From Lentzea albidocapillata (GTDB taxonomy: Bacteria > Actinomycetota > Actinomycetes > Mycobacteriales > Pseudonocardiaceae), in assembly GCF_000719115.1 (NCBI RefSeq), contig NZ_JOEA01000020.1:124001-188000 (forward strand): a stretch of 64,000 nucleotides of DNA. Direction: 5' to 3'. Positions 23,985 to 34,754 of this stretch are shown piece by piece. Made by a program: the position numbers and the translations under genes. Under the pieces are notes generated by a model, which saw only the letters and a list, made by a program, of their open reading frames with translations, was not told the DNA's origin and did not search any database. Positions within the stretch are counted from its first letter, which is position 1. The number at the start of each line of letters is the position of its first letter.

Positions 23985-24979
23985 AGGACCTGGCGCAGGC
24001 CAGGCCGCCCGTGCCCGAGGTCGACCGCGACCGGATGGAACGCGATCTCGCGCGCATCGTCACGTTGCCGCGAGAGAGGCCGGTGCGCAGGCAGTTCGTG
24101 CGGCGGTTCGCTCCGTTGCTGGTGATCGGGGTCGTGATCGTGCTCGCGGTCGTCCTGCTGCCTTCACCCCCTCAGCCCGTGCAGCCGGCCTCCACGCCTC
24201 AGTGGTGGCGGGTGTTGCGGCAGCAGTCGTCGTTGATGGTCGTCGGGGAGCCGACGAAGCCGTACATCGTGCGGTTCGACTCCAGGACCGATCAGTGGCA
24301 GGCCGGGAAGCGCGAGATCGCGGTGGTGCAGAAGGACGGCAAGGTCGAGCCGTTCTCGCGGGGCGACAACACCGCGTGGGAAGCCGCTGGCCGGCCGGAG
24401 GTCGTGCCTCAGCTCGGCGGCAGCCGGTCGGTGCGCATCGGTCCGATGGCACCGGCGGTGCAGGAGTCCTACGTCAGCGGGCTCTCGTTGACGTCCGCCT
24501 ACTGGGAGCGGCTGGAGTCGTTCGACGACCTGCCCGCAGACCCGGCGGGCATGAGGGCGAAGCTGCAGCCCGAGGAGAAGGGCGCCTACGAGCTCGCGGA
24601 CCTCGTCATGGCGGTGATGATCGCCGACGTGCGCGACGACCAGCGGCGGGGAGCGTTCGAACTGCTCAGGTCGCTCGACGGGGTGCGGTACCTCGACCGC
24701 GTGCCCCTGCCCGACAAGGGAATGGGCGTCGGGGTGGCGATCCCCGCGCTGCCGCAGTTCCAGTTCGGCGACGTCGAGACCCAGTTCGTCATCAACCCCG
24801 CGACGGGCAAGCCGATCTTGAAACGGAACGTCATCACGAAGTCCCAGCACGGCCTTCCCTCGATGACGTCGATCGCGGAAGAGCGGTACCTCCTGCTGGA
24901 GGGGACGAACGCCGAGCCGATCCTGCCGCTGGGCGTCCCCGTGAACGGCGAAGTGGAATCCCCCATCATTGAGCGGTGA
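23969..24979 (+). CDS. CU044_5270-family membrane protein, sigma factor partner
   Basis: The 336-residue product has a cytoplasmic N-terminus (MEDLMKDLAQARPPVPEVDRDR), one transmembrane helix at about 50-68 (LLVIGVVIVLAVVLL) and an external domain of about 260 residues (WWRVLRQQSSLMV, ...ELLRSLDGVRYLDRV...). This is the arrangement of anti-sigma-like partners found beside ECF sigma genes. No zinc-binding anti-sigma motif is visible, so the mode of control is unknown. ATG 23969 follows GAGGGAG and overlaps the sigma gene by 16 bp. Confidence 0.82.
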   Translation: MEDLMKDLAQARPPVPEVDRDRMERDLARIVTLPRERPVRRQFVRRFAPLLVIGVVIVLAVVLLPSPPQPVQPASTPQWWRVLRQQSSLMVVGEPTKPYIVRFDSRTDQWQAGKREIAVVQKDGKVEPFSRGDNTAWEAAGRPEVVPQLGGSRSVRIGPMAPAVQESYVSGLSLTSAYWERLESFDDLPADPAGMRAKLQPEEKGAYELADLVMAVMIADVRDDQRRGAFELLRSLDGVRYLDRVPLPDKGMGVGVAIPALPQFQFGDVETQFVINPATGKPILKRNVITKSQHGLPSMTSIAEERYLLLEGTNAEPILPLGVPVNGEVESPIIER

Positions 24980-25815
24980 TCGACCCACGACGGCTCCGCG
25001 TGCTGCGCGCACTCGCTGACCACGGCACCGTGACGGCCGCAGCCGCCGCATTGCACCTCACGCCGTCGGCGGTGTCGCAGCAGCTCGCGGCGCTGGAGTC
25101 CGAGGCAGGGCATCCGTTGCTGCTGCGCAAGGGACGACGGGTGTCGCTGACACCGGCGGGCGACCTGCTCGTCACGCACGCCCACGTCGTCGCCGCCGAA
25201 CTGGAACGCGCACAGGCCACTTTGGACGCTCTTGCCGACGGGTCCGCGGGCCGGGTGGGGGTGGCGGCGTTCGCGTCGGCGATCACGCAGGTGGTGGCGC
25301 CCGCGCTGGCCGCGCTGAAGGAACGGTCGATCGAACTGTCGGTGCGCGACGCCGAGGGGCACGAGAGCGTGCGGTTGTTGCTGGACGGCGAGATCGACGT
25401 GGCGATCACCGAGGAACACCGCGCGACAGACCGTTTCACCCGGTTTCCGCTCTACACGGAGCCCTTCGACGTCGTGCTGCCGCCGGGGCATCCGGCCACC
25501 GGGCCGGTGGACCTGGCGGCGCTCGCCGACGAGGACTGGGTGGTGACGCTGCCCGGCAACCCGTTGCGCAACATCGTGGAGATGGCGTGCGCGCAGGCCG
25601 GGTTCACACCGCGAATCAGGCACACGTCTGACGACTTCCGCGCGATCCAGGCCCTCGTCGCGGCCGGTGCCGGGGTGGCGCTGGCGCCGCGCAACGCCGT
25701 GCGCGGGGTGCCGGTGGCCGGGGTGGCGCCGCTGCGGCGGGTCGTCGCGGCGGTGCGCACCGGTTCGGAGGACCACCCGCTGATCAGAGCGGTTCTCAAC
25801 GAGCTTCGCCCCTAG
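24976..25815 (+). CDS. LysR family transcriptional regulator
   Basis: The 279-residue product has the winged HTH (RRLRVLRALADHGTVTAAAAALHLTPSAVSQQLAALE) and a two-lobe periplasmic-binding-type effector domain (GVAAFASAITQVVAPALAALKE...). GTG 24976 overlaps the stop of the preceding membrane protein gene (GTGA), so it is transcribed with it. The gene converges with the MarR gene (4-bp overlap at 25812-25815). Effector and target are unknown. Confidence 0.9.
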   Translation: MIDPRRLRVLRALADHGTVTAAAAALHLTPSAVSQQLAALESEAGHPLLLRKGRRVSLTPAGDLLVTHAHVVAAELERAQATLDALADGSAGRVGVAAFASAITQVVAPALAALKERSIELSVRDAEGHESVRLLLDGEIDVAITEEHRATDRFTRFPLYTEPFDVVLPPGHPATGPVDLAALADEDWVVTLPGNPLRNIVEMACAQAGFTPRIRHTSDDFRAIQALVAAGAGVALAPRNAVRGVPVAGVAPLRRVVAAVRTGSEDHPLIRAVLNELRP

Positions 25816-26261
25816 GGTGGCGGGATCGTCACGCTCAGCTTGGCCGCGATGCGCGTCAACGCCTGGCGGTCGGCGGCGGTGAGCGGGTCGAGCACGAACT
25901 GCCGGACCGTGCGCAGGTGCGTGGGCGCGGCGGCCGCGACCACCTCGTAGCCCTCGTCGGTCAGCGAGGCGATGGTGTACCGGCCGTCGTCGGGGTCGGG
26001 GAAGCGCACCACCCAGCCGCGTTGCTCGAAGCGCTTGACCACGTTGGACAGCCGCGACAGCGAGCCGTTCGCCAGGTGCGCCAGTTCGCTCATCCGAATC
26101 CTGCGGTCCGGCGCCTCCGAGACGTGGCTCAGCACCAGGTAGTCGAAGAGGCTCAGGCCCGACTCCTGCTGCAGCGGCGCTTCGAGCCGGCCCGGCAGCA
26201 GCAGCACCATCGAGATCAGCCCGGTCCAGGCTTCCTTCTCGTCCGCGTTCAGCCACTCCAC
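25812..26261 (-). CDS. MarR family transcriptional regulator
   Basis: The 149-residue product has the MarR winged helix (LSLFDYLVLSHVSEAPDRRIRMSELAHLANGSLSRLSNVVKRFEQRGWVVR in outline; recognition helix near SLSRLSNVV) and terminal dimerisation helices. GTG 26261. It is divergent from the Rid gene, and two identical 16-bp palindromes in the intergenic gap are near-certain operators, so it likely represses itself and the Rid gene. Ligand unknown. Confidence 0.9.
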   Translation of the reverse strand: MEWLNADEKEAWTGLISMVLLLPGRLEAPLQQESGLSLFDYLVLSHVSEAPDRRIRMSELAHLANGSLSRLSNVVKRFEQRGWVVRFPDPDDGRYTIASLTDEGYEVVAAAAPTHLRTVRQFVLDPLTAADRQALTRIAAKLSVTIPPP

Positions 26262-26273
26262 GCCGCGCAGCTT

Positions 26274-26317
26274 ACTTCATGCTTGAAGTCGTGTACGGTT
26301 GACTTCAAGCATGAAGT
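26274..26317. promoter_or_regulatory. Double palindromic operator of the MarR gene
   Basis: Two 16-bp palindromes, ACTTCATGCTTGAAGT (26274-26289) and ACTTCAAGCATGAAGT (26302-26317), each with 6-bp arms and 4-bp centre. They are reverse complements of each other and separated by 12 bp. Centres are 28 bp apart, nearly three helical turns. The pair fills the gap between the divergent MarR and Rid genes. Confidence 0.85.
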
Positions 26318-26331
26318 CATTGGAGGCAGTC

Positions 26332-26732
26332 GTGGACAAGCCGGAGTTCTTCGCCACCCCCGGATACGGCGAGACGCAGCTCAGGAACATGCGGTACAGC
26401 CAGGCCGTGCGCATCGGCGACCGCGTCGAGACGTCCGGGCAGGGCGGCTGGGACGACGGGTTCGAGTTCCCCGAGTCGCTCGAGGACGAGATCGTGCGCG
26501 CATTCGACAACGTCGAGCGCACTCTCGTGACTGCGGGCTCGTCCTGGGCCGACGTCGTGCACGTGAACTCGTACCACGTGCTCGGCGACGACTCGTTCGA
26601 CGACCACAACCGCGTGATGGTCGAGCAGTTCCGTGCACGCATGGGTGATCGCGCGCCGATCTGGACCGAGAGCGGGGTCACCGCCCTCGGTCACCCGAAG
26701 ATGCGCATCGAGATCCGCGTGACCGCGATCGG

Positions 26733-26736
<4 letters not shown>
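26332..26736 (+). CDS. Rid family protein (RidA-like)
   Basis: The 134-residue product shows the YjgF/YER057c/UK114 fold (YSQAVRIGDRVETSGQGGWD, FDNVERTLVTAGSSWADVVHVNSY, ending GHPKMRIEIRVTAIG). The motif Arg/Glu residues of imine deaminases are in the GHPKMRIEIR stretch, matching the R-x-E positions. It probably hydrolyses reactive enamine/imine intermediates, though many family members have other roles. GTG 26332 was chosen because GGAGG at 26322-26326 lies 5 bases upstream; the ATG at 26311 lies inside the second operator palindrome. Controlled by the divergent MarR gene. Confidence 0.87.
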
Positions 26737-28364
<1,628 letters not shown>

Positions 28365-28521
28365 GGTCTAGACCATACCCTCCGACCGGAAACCCAGGAC
28401 AGCTCAGTGTGACCAATCAAGCGGCGGAACGCGCAGCGATGCGCAGTTCGTCATCATGGCTTAACACGCACAGCCGACCGCGATGTGACCTTAGGCCGTT
28501 CGGCCCAGTACGGTGCCAGCC

Positions 28522-29571
28522 GTGCGCCTTCCGTGCGGCTTCGCCGCAGTCCTCCTGGTCGCCGGGTGCTCGTCGGCGCAACCGGGCCTCGGCCCCGAGA
28601 TCAACGTTCCCGCGCAGCTGAGCACCATCCAGGACGCCGTCGACGTGGCGCAGGAGGGCGCGACCATCGTCGTGTCGCCGGGCGTCTACGAGGAGTCGGT
28701 GCAGGTCAGGACCAAGGGCCTCACGATCAGGGGAGCCAAGCGCGGCAGCGTGATCATCGACGGCGAGGCCGAGCGCGCCAACGGGATCGTGGTCGCCGCT
28801 CCGGACGTGTCCGTGCAGAACCTGACGGTCCGCAACCACACCTCAGACGGTGTGCTGATCTCCGAGCAGCGCGGCTTTCGCGTCTCGTACGTGACGGCCA
28901 GCAACAACGCGCGGTTCGGCGTCCACGCCGTCAACGCCCAGAACGGCGTGATCGAGCAGAGCTACGCGAGCGGCAGCGCGGACGCCGGGTTCTCCGTCGG
29001 CAGGTGCAAGCCGTGCGACGTCGTCGTGCGCGGCAACGTCGCCGAACGCAACGCCGTCGGCTACCAGGGCGTGAACGCGTCCGGCCGGATGTTCGTGCTG
29101 GGCAACAGGTTCAGCGGCAACCGGGTCGGCATGACCTCGGCCGCCGAACGCCAGGAGGACGTCGTGCTCGTCGGCAACCTCGTCTCCGACAACGACGAGG
29201 CCCTCTCGCCCGCGCAGGCCGACGGCGCGTTCGGCCTCGGCATGAGCCTCCTGGCCAGCACGAAGAACCTGGTGTCCCGCAACCTGATCACCGGCAACCC
29301 CGGCACCGGGCTGGCACTGAGCCCCGGCCAGGACCCGGTCGGCCTGGGGAGCAACGTGATCGTCGGCAACGGACAGGACGTGCGGTACGACGCCGACGCG
29401 CCGCGCAAGAAGGTCAGGGCGCCGCGCGGAATCCCGTTCAACCAGGTCGCCGCCCCGCCGCTGCAACCGGAGATGCCTGCGGACCCGTTGCCGGACAGGG
29501 CACCGGACGTCGAGAAGTACGCGCTGCCGAGCGAGGACCTGTTCGACGACCGTGCGGCGGTGCGGACGTAG
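28522..29571 (+). CDS. Right-handed parallel beta-helix lipoprotein
   Basis: The 349-residue product begins with a lipoprotein signal (LPCGFAAVLLVAG|CSS; lipidated Cys in the VAGC lipobox) and continues with NosD/CASH-type beta-helix repeats (ISTIQDAVD-like start, VVSPGVYEESV, NGIVVAAPDVSVQNLTVRN, GNRFSGNRVGM, NLVSDNDEAL). Such proteins bind or process carbohydrates or serve as surface scaffolds; no catalytic motif is sure. Starts at GTG 28522 or GTG 28513; 28522 was preferred because it gives a compact signal. Divergent from ptsI. Confidence 0.8.
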   Translation: MRLPCGFAAVLLVAGCSSAQPGLGPEINVPAQLSTIQDAVDVAQEGATIVVSPGVYEESVQVRTKGLTIRGAKRGSVIIDGEAERANGIVVAAPDVSVQNLTVRNHTSDGVLISEQRGFRVSYVTASNNARFGVHAVNAQNGVIEQSYASGSADAGFSVGRCKPCDVVVRGNVAERNAVGYQGVNASGRMFVLGNRFSGNRVGMTSAAERQEDVVLVGNLVSDNDEALSPAQADGAFGLGMSLLASTKNLVSRNLITGNPGTGLALSPGQDPVGLGSNVIVGNGQDVRYDADAPRKKVRAPRGIPFNQVAAPPLQPEMPADPLPDRAPDVEKYALPSEDLFDDRAAVRT

Positions 29572-29572
29572 G

Positions 29573-30436
29573 TCAGCCGACCTCGGCGGCGGTCGGGTAG
29601 GACGGCTGCGCGCCCACCTTCGTGACAGACAGCGCGGCGACCTTCGCGGCGTAGCGGGCGGCCTGCACCAGGTCGTCGCCCTCGGCCAGCCGCGCGGACA
29701 GCGCGCCGGCGAACGCGTCACCGGCGCCGGTCGTGTCGACCACCTCGTCGACCTCGATCGCCGGCACCTCGACGATGCCGGACTCCTGCACGACGGCGGC
29801 GCCGCGCGAGCCCAGCGTCACGATGGCCGAGCTCGGGCCGAGTTCGAGCAGGGAACGCCAGTCCGAGGCGAGCTGCGCGGCCTCGTGCTCGTTCACGATC
29901 AGCACGGTGAGCTGCCGCAACGTCTCCGCGGGCAGTTCCGCGACCGGCGACAGGTTGAGCACGGTCCGGACGCCGGCGCGGGAAGCGGCGCCGATCGCGT
30001 GGACCACCGTCTCCAGCGGCACTTCCAGCGAGCACGTCAGCACGGCAGCGCCGTCGAACGACAGAGCGTCCACATCGGACAGTGACACGTCGGCGTTGGC
30101 ACCGGGCGACACCACGATGGAGTTCTCGCCGTCCGGCGTCACGGTGATGTACGCGATCCCGGTGGGACGAGAGGAAGTCTTCACCAGCGCGGTGTCGACG
30201 CCGGACGACTCCAGCGACTCGCGCAGCAGCGAGCCGTACCCGTCGCCACCGACGGCACCGACCAACGCGACGGAGGCACCGACGCGTGCGGCGGCAACGG
30301 CGGTGTTCGCACCCTTGCCGCCGGGCAGCACGACGGTGTCGCCACCGAGCACGGTCTCACCGCCGGCGGGCCGCCTGCCGACCTCGACCACGAGGTCGGC
30401 GTTGGCGGACCCGAGAACGAGCAAAGTCTGCGTCAC
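29573..30436 (-). CDS. rbsK: Ribokinase
   Basis: PfkB-family kinase converting D-ribose to ribose 5-phosphate. The 287-residue product has the N-terminal GSANADLVVEVGRRPAGGET and the PfkB signature 2 DTTGAGDAFAGALSARLA with catalytic Asp. Length is close to RbsK (about 300). The ATG overlaps the rbsB stop by 4 bp, so it ends the rbsR-rbsA-rbsC-rbsB-rbsK operon. The stop lies one base from the end of the convergent beta-helix gene. Confidence 0.93.
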   Translation of the reverse strand: MTQTLLVLGSANADLVVEVGRRPAGGETVLGGDTVVLPGGKGANTAVAAARVGASVALVGAVGGDGYGSLLRESLESSGVDTALVKTSSRPTGIAYITVTPDGENSIVVSPGANADVSLSDVDALSFDGAAVLTCSLEVPLETVVHAIGAASRAGVRTVLNLSPVAELPAETLRQLTVLIVNEHEAAQLASDWRSLLELGPSSAIVTLGSRGAAVVQESGIVEVPAIEVDEVVDTTGAGDAFAGALSARLAEGDDLVQAARYAAKVAALSVTKVGAQPSYPTAAEVG

Positions 30437-31347
30437 TTGACGAACTCTGCCACGTTCTTCGCCGTGATGACCTTGACCTCGACGTCGACGACCTGCTGAA
30501 CCGGCTCGCCCTTCGCGGCGTGCACGGCCTGCTCGACGGCCTTGGAGCCCAGGAGCTTCGGCTGCTGCGCGATGGTCGCGGCGAGCGTGCCGTCCTGGAT
30601 CGCCTTAAGGCCGTCCGGCGTGCCGTCGAAGCCGACGACCTGCACGTCCTTGCCCGCGCGGGCGCCGAGGGCCTTGATCGCGCCGAGCGCCATCTCGTCG
30701 TTCTCGGCGAAGAGGCCCTTGAGACCGGGGTGGCCCTGCAACAGGTTCGTGGTCTCGTTGAGGCCCTTGGCGCGGTCGAAGTCGGCGACGGCCGAGGCGA
30801 CGACCTTGATGTTGCCGCTGTTGAGGCCCTGTTCGAAGCCCTGGCCGCGGTCACGCGACGCCGAGGCGCCCGGGATGCCCTTGAGGTGCGCGACCTCGCC
30901 GGAGGTGGCGCGGCCGAGTTCGATGGCCGCGAGGCTGCCGCCCGAGACGTTGTTCGACGCGACCTCGGCGGCGACCTTGCCCTCGACGGCGCGGTCGACC
31001 GAGATCAGCGGGATGTTCGCGGTCTCGGCGGCCTTCGCGGCCGGCCCGGACTGCTTGGAGTCGACCGGGTTGAGGATGATCGCCTTGACGCCCTGCGTCA
31101 CCAGCGTCTGCACCTGGTTGACCTGGTTCGTCGCGTCGTTCTGCGCGTCGACCACGGTCAGCTTGGCGCCGAGCCGGTCCGCCATCTCCTGTGCGCCCTG
31201 CTGCAGTTCCACGAAGAACGGGTTGTTCAAAGTGGACACCGCGAGGCCGATGGTGAGCTGGTCACCGGACGCCCCGGTACCGCTGCATCCGGTCGCCAGC
31301 AGAGCAGCGGCGCCGAGCGTCAGCGCGATCCGTCGGGTCACCTTCAT
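30433..31347 (-). CDS. rbsB: Ribose ABC transporter substrate-binding lipoprotein
   Basis: The 304-residue product has a lipoprotein signal (LTLGAAALLATG|CSGTG) and a type I periplasmic-binding fold of the ribose/galactose group (IGLAVSTLNNPFFVELQQGA, LVTQGVKAIILNPVDS, FAENDEMALGAIKAL, VVGFDGTPDGLKAI). It captures the sugar outside the membrane for RbsC/RbsA. AAGGAAG precedes ATG 31347. 31 bp follow the rbsC stop. Confidence 0.93.
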   Translation of the reverse strand: MKVTRRIALTLGAAALLATGCSGTGASGDQLTIGLAVSTLNNPFFVELQQGAQEMADRLGAKLTVVDAQNDATNQVNQVQTLVTQGVKAIILNPVDSKQSGPAAKAAETANIPLISVDRAVEGKVAAEVASNNVSGGSLAAIELGRATSGEVAHLKGIPGASASRDRGQGFEQGLNSGNIKVVASAVADFDRAKGLNETTNLLQGHPGLKGLFAENDEMALGAIKALGARAGKDVQVVGFDGTPDGLKAIQDGTLAATIAQQPKLLGSKAVEQAVHAAKGEPVQQVVDVEVKVITAKNVAEFVK

Positions 31348-31378
31348 TGGTGTCTTCCTTACCTGTTGCGGGGTTTTC

Positions 31379-32284
31379 TCAGCGACGGCGAAGTGAGTCG
31401 AGCAGTGCGGCGAGAGCGATCACCGCGCCGATGACGACCTGCTGCCAGAACGGCGGCACCTGCAGCAGGTTGAGGCCGTTGCGCAGGACGGCGAGCACAA
31501 GTGCGCCGACCAACGTTCCGGTGGCGCGGCCGACACCACCGGACAGCGACGCACCACCGATGACGACCGCGGCGATGGCGTCGAGCTCGTAACCGACCGC
31601 TGCCTGCGGACCGGCGGATCCGAGCCGCCCCGCGAGCACGAGGCCCGCGGCGGCGGCGAAGAGGCCGCTCAGCGCGTAGATCCAGAGCTTCTGCCTCCGG
31701 ACGTCGATGCCGCTGAGCTTGGCTGCTTCCTCGTTGCCGCCGATCGCGTACATGCGGCGGCCGAGGTTGGTGCGCGTAAGGATCAGACCGGTGATGCCGA
31801 AGAACGCCAGCATCAGCAGCAGTGGCAACGGAACCATCGGCGCGAGGTTCGAGCCGAGGAACGTGACCAGCGCGTCGGTCTCGTGCGGCTGGCCCTCGGA
31901 GAACACCAGCGTGAGACCGCGGGCGACGCTGAGCATGGCCAGCGTCGCGATGAACGGCGGCAGCTTGCCGTAGCTGACCAGCGCACCGTTGACGAGGCCG
32001 CAGAGTGCGCCGACGACCAGGCCGATCGGTCCGGCGGTGAGCGCGCCGACCATCGCGGCCAGCGCCGCGATGCTGCCCACCGACAGGTCGATGCCGCCCG
32101 CGACCACCACGAACGTCATGCCGAACGCCATGATCGCGATGACCGCGGCCTGCACACCGACGTTGAGCAGGTTCTGCGCGTTGAGGAACGCGGGCTGCAT
32201 GACCGCGATGACCAGTGCGAGGATGAGAAGCCCCGCGAGGGCCCCGTTTTCGCTGGCGTACTTCCGAATGCTGATCGTGCTCAC
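31379..32284 (-). CDS. rbsC: Ribose ABC transporter permease
   Basis: The 301-residue membrane protein has eight to ten hydrophobic segments of the branched sugar permease family, with FGMTFVVVAGGIDLSVGS and AAVVIGGASLSGGVGRATGTLVGAL (EAA-like cytoplasmic motif). It forms the channel with RbsA. Its ATG overlaps the rbsA stop by 4 bp. Confidence 0.93.
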   Translation of the reverse strand: MSTISIRKYASENGALAGLLILALVIAVMQPAFLNAQNLLNVGVQAAVIAIMAFGMTFVVVAGGIDLSVGSIAALAAMVGALTAGPIGLVVGALCGLVNGALVSYGKLPPFIATLAMLSVARGLTLVFSEGQPHETDALVTFLGSNLAPMVPLPLLLMLAFFGITGLILTRTNLGRRMYAIGGNEEAAKLSGIDVRRQKLWIYALSGLFAAAAGLVLAGRLGSAGPQAAVGYELDAIAAVVIGGASLSGGVGRATGTLVGALVLAVLRNGLNLLQVPPFWQQVVIGAVIALAALLDSLRRR

Positions 32285-33690
32285 GCTGAGATCTCCTGCA
32301 CGGCGAGTGCCATCACCTGGTCTTGGGTCGCGCCCCTGGGCAGCTCACCGGCCACCCGGCCGTGTGCCATCACGACGACGCGGTCGCTCATCCCGATCAC
32401 CTCGGGCAGGTCGCTGGACACGAGCAGCACGGCCCGGCCCTGCGCGGTCATGCGGTTGATGAGCTCGTAGATCTCGACCTTGGCGCCGACGTCGACGCCC
32501 CTGGTCGGTTCGTCGAGGATCAGCACCTTCGGGTCCGCCAGCAGCCATTTGCCGATGACGACCTTCTGCTGGTTGCCGCCCGACAGTTCCTTCACCGGCT
32601 GCTCGACGCGGCCCTTGATCCGGAGCTTGCCCGCGATGTCGTGCAGGCGCTTCTGGTCGCGGTCGTCGAGCGTGACGAGTTCGAGGTTCTGGCCGACGGT
32701 CGCGGTGAGGACGAGGCCCTGGCCCTTGCGGTCCTCGGGGACCAGGCCGAGACCGGCCTTGATGGCGGCCTGCACGTCGTTGCGGCGCAACGGCTTCCCG
32801 TCGACCTTGACCGTGCCGTGGTCGTAGCCGTCGACGCCGAACGCGGCCCGCGCGACCTCCGTCCGGCCCGCGCCGACCAGGCCGGCGATGCCGACGACCT
32901 CGCCCGCGTGGACCTCGATGGAGATGTTCTCGAAGACGCCGCGCCTGGTCAGGCCCTCGATGCTGAGCAGCGGCTGACCAGGACGTTGCCGGGCGCGTGG
33001 GTACTGCTCGTCGATCGGGCGGCCGACCATCAGCTCGATCATGTGCTGGGTGGTGGCGCGCGGTCCGAGGACGCCGACGCTCCGGCCGTCGCGCAGGATC
33101 GTGATGCGGTCGGCGATGCGCTGGATCTCGTCGAGGTGGTGGGTGATGAAGACGAGGCCGACGCCGTTGTCGCGCAGCTGGGCCATGATCTGCAACAACC
33201 GGTCGGTCTCGGTGTCGGTGAGGACCGCGGTCGGTTCGTCGAGGATCAGCACGCCGGCGTTCTTGTCGAGCGCGCGGGCGATCTCGATCATCTGCTGCTG
33301 GGCGATGCCGAGGTCCTTGACCTTGGCGGCCGGGTCGACGTCCAGGCCGACGCGGTCCAGGAGTTCCGGTGCCCTGCGGCGCATCTCGGCCCGGTCGACG
33401 AAGCCGAACCTGCGCGGGAGGCGATTGAGGAACAGGTTCTCGGCGACGCTCAGCTCGGGGACCAGCGCCAGTTCCTGGTGGATGACGGCGAGGCTGGCGT
33501 GGCCCTCGATCGTGCCGGCGTACTGGCCGTGGATGCCCGCGAGGACCTTGACCAGCGTGGACTTGCCGGCACCGTTCTCGCCGAGCAGGACGTGGACCTC
33601 GCCCGCGTTGATGTCGAGGTCGACGCCGTCCAACGCCTTGGTGGCACCGAAGTGCTTGGTGATGCCGCGGGCGGTGATGAGGGTCTTCAC
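32281..33690 (-). CDS. rbsA: Ribose ABC transporter ATP-binding protein
   Basis: The 469-residue product has two ABC domains. The first has Walker A GENGAGKST, a signature region near KDLGIAQQQMIEIARAL, and Walker B VLILDEPTAVLT. The second has a degenerate Walker A (GIAGLVGAGRTEVARAAFG), LSGGNQQKVVIGKWL and Walker B KVLILDEPTRGVDVGAK. This is the usual RbsA pattern. GTG 33690 was chosen because GGGGAGG precedes it and the gene overlaps the rbsR stop by GTGA; a much longer upstream ORF lies inside rbsR. Confidence 0.93.
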   Translation of the reverse strand: MKTLITARGITKHFGATKALDGVDLDINAGEVHVLLGENGAGKSTLVKVLAGIHGQYAGTIEGHASLAVIHQELALVPELSVAENLFLNRLPRRFGFVDRAEMRRRAPELLDRVGLDVDPAAKVKDLGIAQQQMIEIARALDKNAGVLILDEPTAVLTDTETDRLLQIMAQLRDNGVGLVFITHHLDEIQRIADRITILRDGRSVGVLGPRATTQHMIELMVGRPIDEQYPRARQRPGQPLLSIEGLTRRGVFENISIEVHAGEVVGIAGLVGAGRTEVARAAFGVDGYDHGTVKVDGKPLRRNDVQAAIKAGLGLVPEDRKGQGLVLTATVGQNLELVTLDDRDQKRLHDIAGKLRIKGRVEQPVKELSGGNQQKVVIGKWLLADPKVLILDEPTRGVDVGAKVEIYELINRMTAQGRAVLLVSSDLPEVIGMSDRVVVMAHGRVAGELPRGATQDQVMALAVQEISA

Positions 33691-34661
33691 AGCTCGGCCT
33701 CCCCGAGCGAACCGCGCAGCACGAGCTTCGCGGTGAGGCGGACGTCGTCGGGCTGCCGGCCGTCGATCAGGGCGAGCAGGCTGCGGGCGGCGGCCTTGCC
33801 CATCTCGACGGTCGGCTGCGCGATGACCGTGATCGGCGGGTCGAGCAGCGGGAACCACGGCTGGTCGTCGAACACCGCGAACGCGATGTCGTGCGGGATC
33901 TGCAGGCCGCGCGCCCTGACCTCGCCCAGCGCGCCGAGGCCCATCAGGTTGTCCATCGCCACGAGCGCCGTGGCGCCGTCGTCGATGAGCCTCGCGGCGG
34001 CCTGACTGCCGCTCTCCTGCCGGAAGTCGCCGTGCACGACCTGCGCGAGGCCGCCGAGAGACCCGGTGAGCACGTCGGTTCGTTCTCTTCCAGTGGAGGT
34101 GTTCGGCGGACCCGCGATCACTCCGATGCGGGTGTGGCCGGCGCCGACGAGCCGCCGGGCGAGCGCGGTCAACGCCTCACTGCCGTCAGCGCGGACGACG
34201 GGGCATGTGGCGCCCCTGACCGTCCGATCGAGCAGAACCAGCGGTACGCCGCCTGCACTCACTTCGCGAACCAGACTCGGGTCGTCGGTCGCGGGGCACA
34301 GCAGGAGGCCGTCCACCCGGCGGTCGAGCAGGGTGCGCACGTAGGTCGCTTCCTGCTCGGCGCTCTCGTCGGCGTTCCCGATCACGACGCAGTAGCCGTG
34401 TGACCGGGCTTCGTCCTCGACCGCTCGGGCGATCTCGGCGAAGAACGGGTTCAGCAGATCGCTGATGACCAGACCGAGGGTCTGGGTGCTGGTGGTCCTG
34501 AGGGATCGCGCCAGGGCGTTGGGCCGGTAGCCGAGTTCCTCGATCGCGGCGAGCACGCGCTCACGGGTCTCGGGGGTCGGTGCGGCGTGCCCGTTGAGCA
34601 CGCGCGACACGGTGGCCGTGGAGACGCCGGCGTGCTGCGCGACGTCCTTCATGGTCGTCAC
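33687..34661 (-). CDS. rbsR: LacI family repressor of the ribose operon
   Basis: The 324-residue product has a LacI HTH (TMKDVAQHAGVSTATVSRVLNGH) and a periplasmic-binding-type effector domain (TLGLVISDLLNPFFAEIARAVED). It heads the rbs operon and overlaps rbsA by 4 bp, so it is probably autoregulated and controls the ribose genes, with ribose as the inferred inducer. A TAATCGATTA operator lies 11 bp upstream of the start. The symbol is inferred from position. Confidence 0.88.
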   Translation of the reverse strand: MTTMKDVAQHAGVSTATVSRVLNGHAAPTPETRERVLAAIEELGYRPNALARSLRTTSTQTLGLVISDLLNPFFAEIARAVEDEARSHGYCVVIGNADESAEQEATYVRTLLDRRVDGLLLCPATDDPSLVREVSAGGVPLVLLDRTVRGATCPVVRADGSEALTALARRLVGAGHTRIGVIAGPPNTSTGRERTDVLTGSLGGLAQVVHGDFRQESGSQAAARLIDDGATALVAMDNLMGLGALGEVRARGLQIPHDIAFAVFDDQPWFPLLDPPITVIAQPTVEMGKAAARSLLALIDGRQPDDVRLTAKLVLRGSLGEAEL

Positions 34662-34670
34662 GGAGCAGTA

Positions 34671-34684
34671 GTTAATCGATTACA
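34671..34684. promoter_or_regulatory. LacI-type operator of the rbs operon
   Basis: GTTAATCGATTACA contains the perfect palindrome TAATCGATTA (34673-34682) with the central CG typical of LacI/GalR sites. It lies 11 bp before the rbsR start, where a repressor would block transcription of the whole operon; the divergent DUF2339 gene starts 72 bp further on. Confidence 0.8.
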
Positions 34685-34754
34685 CATGTATCTAGTCAAG
34701 CGGATGAGTAGGTGTACGGATGTAACTGGGCGTGCTCTGCCTCACCCTGATCAC

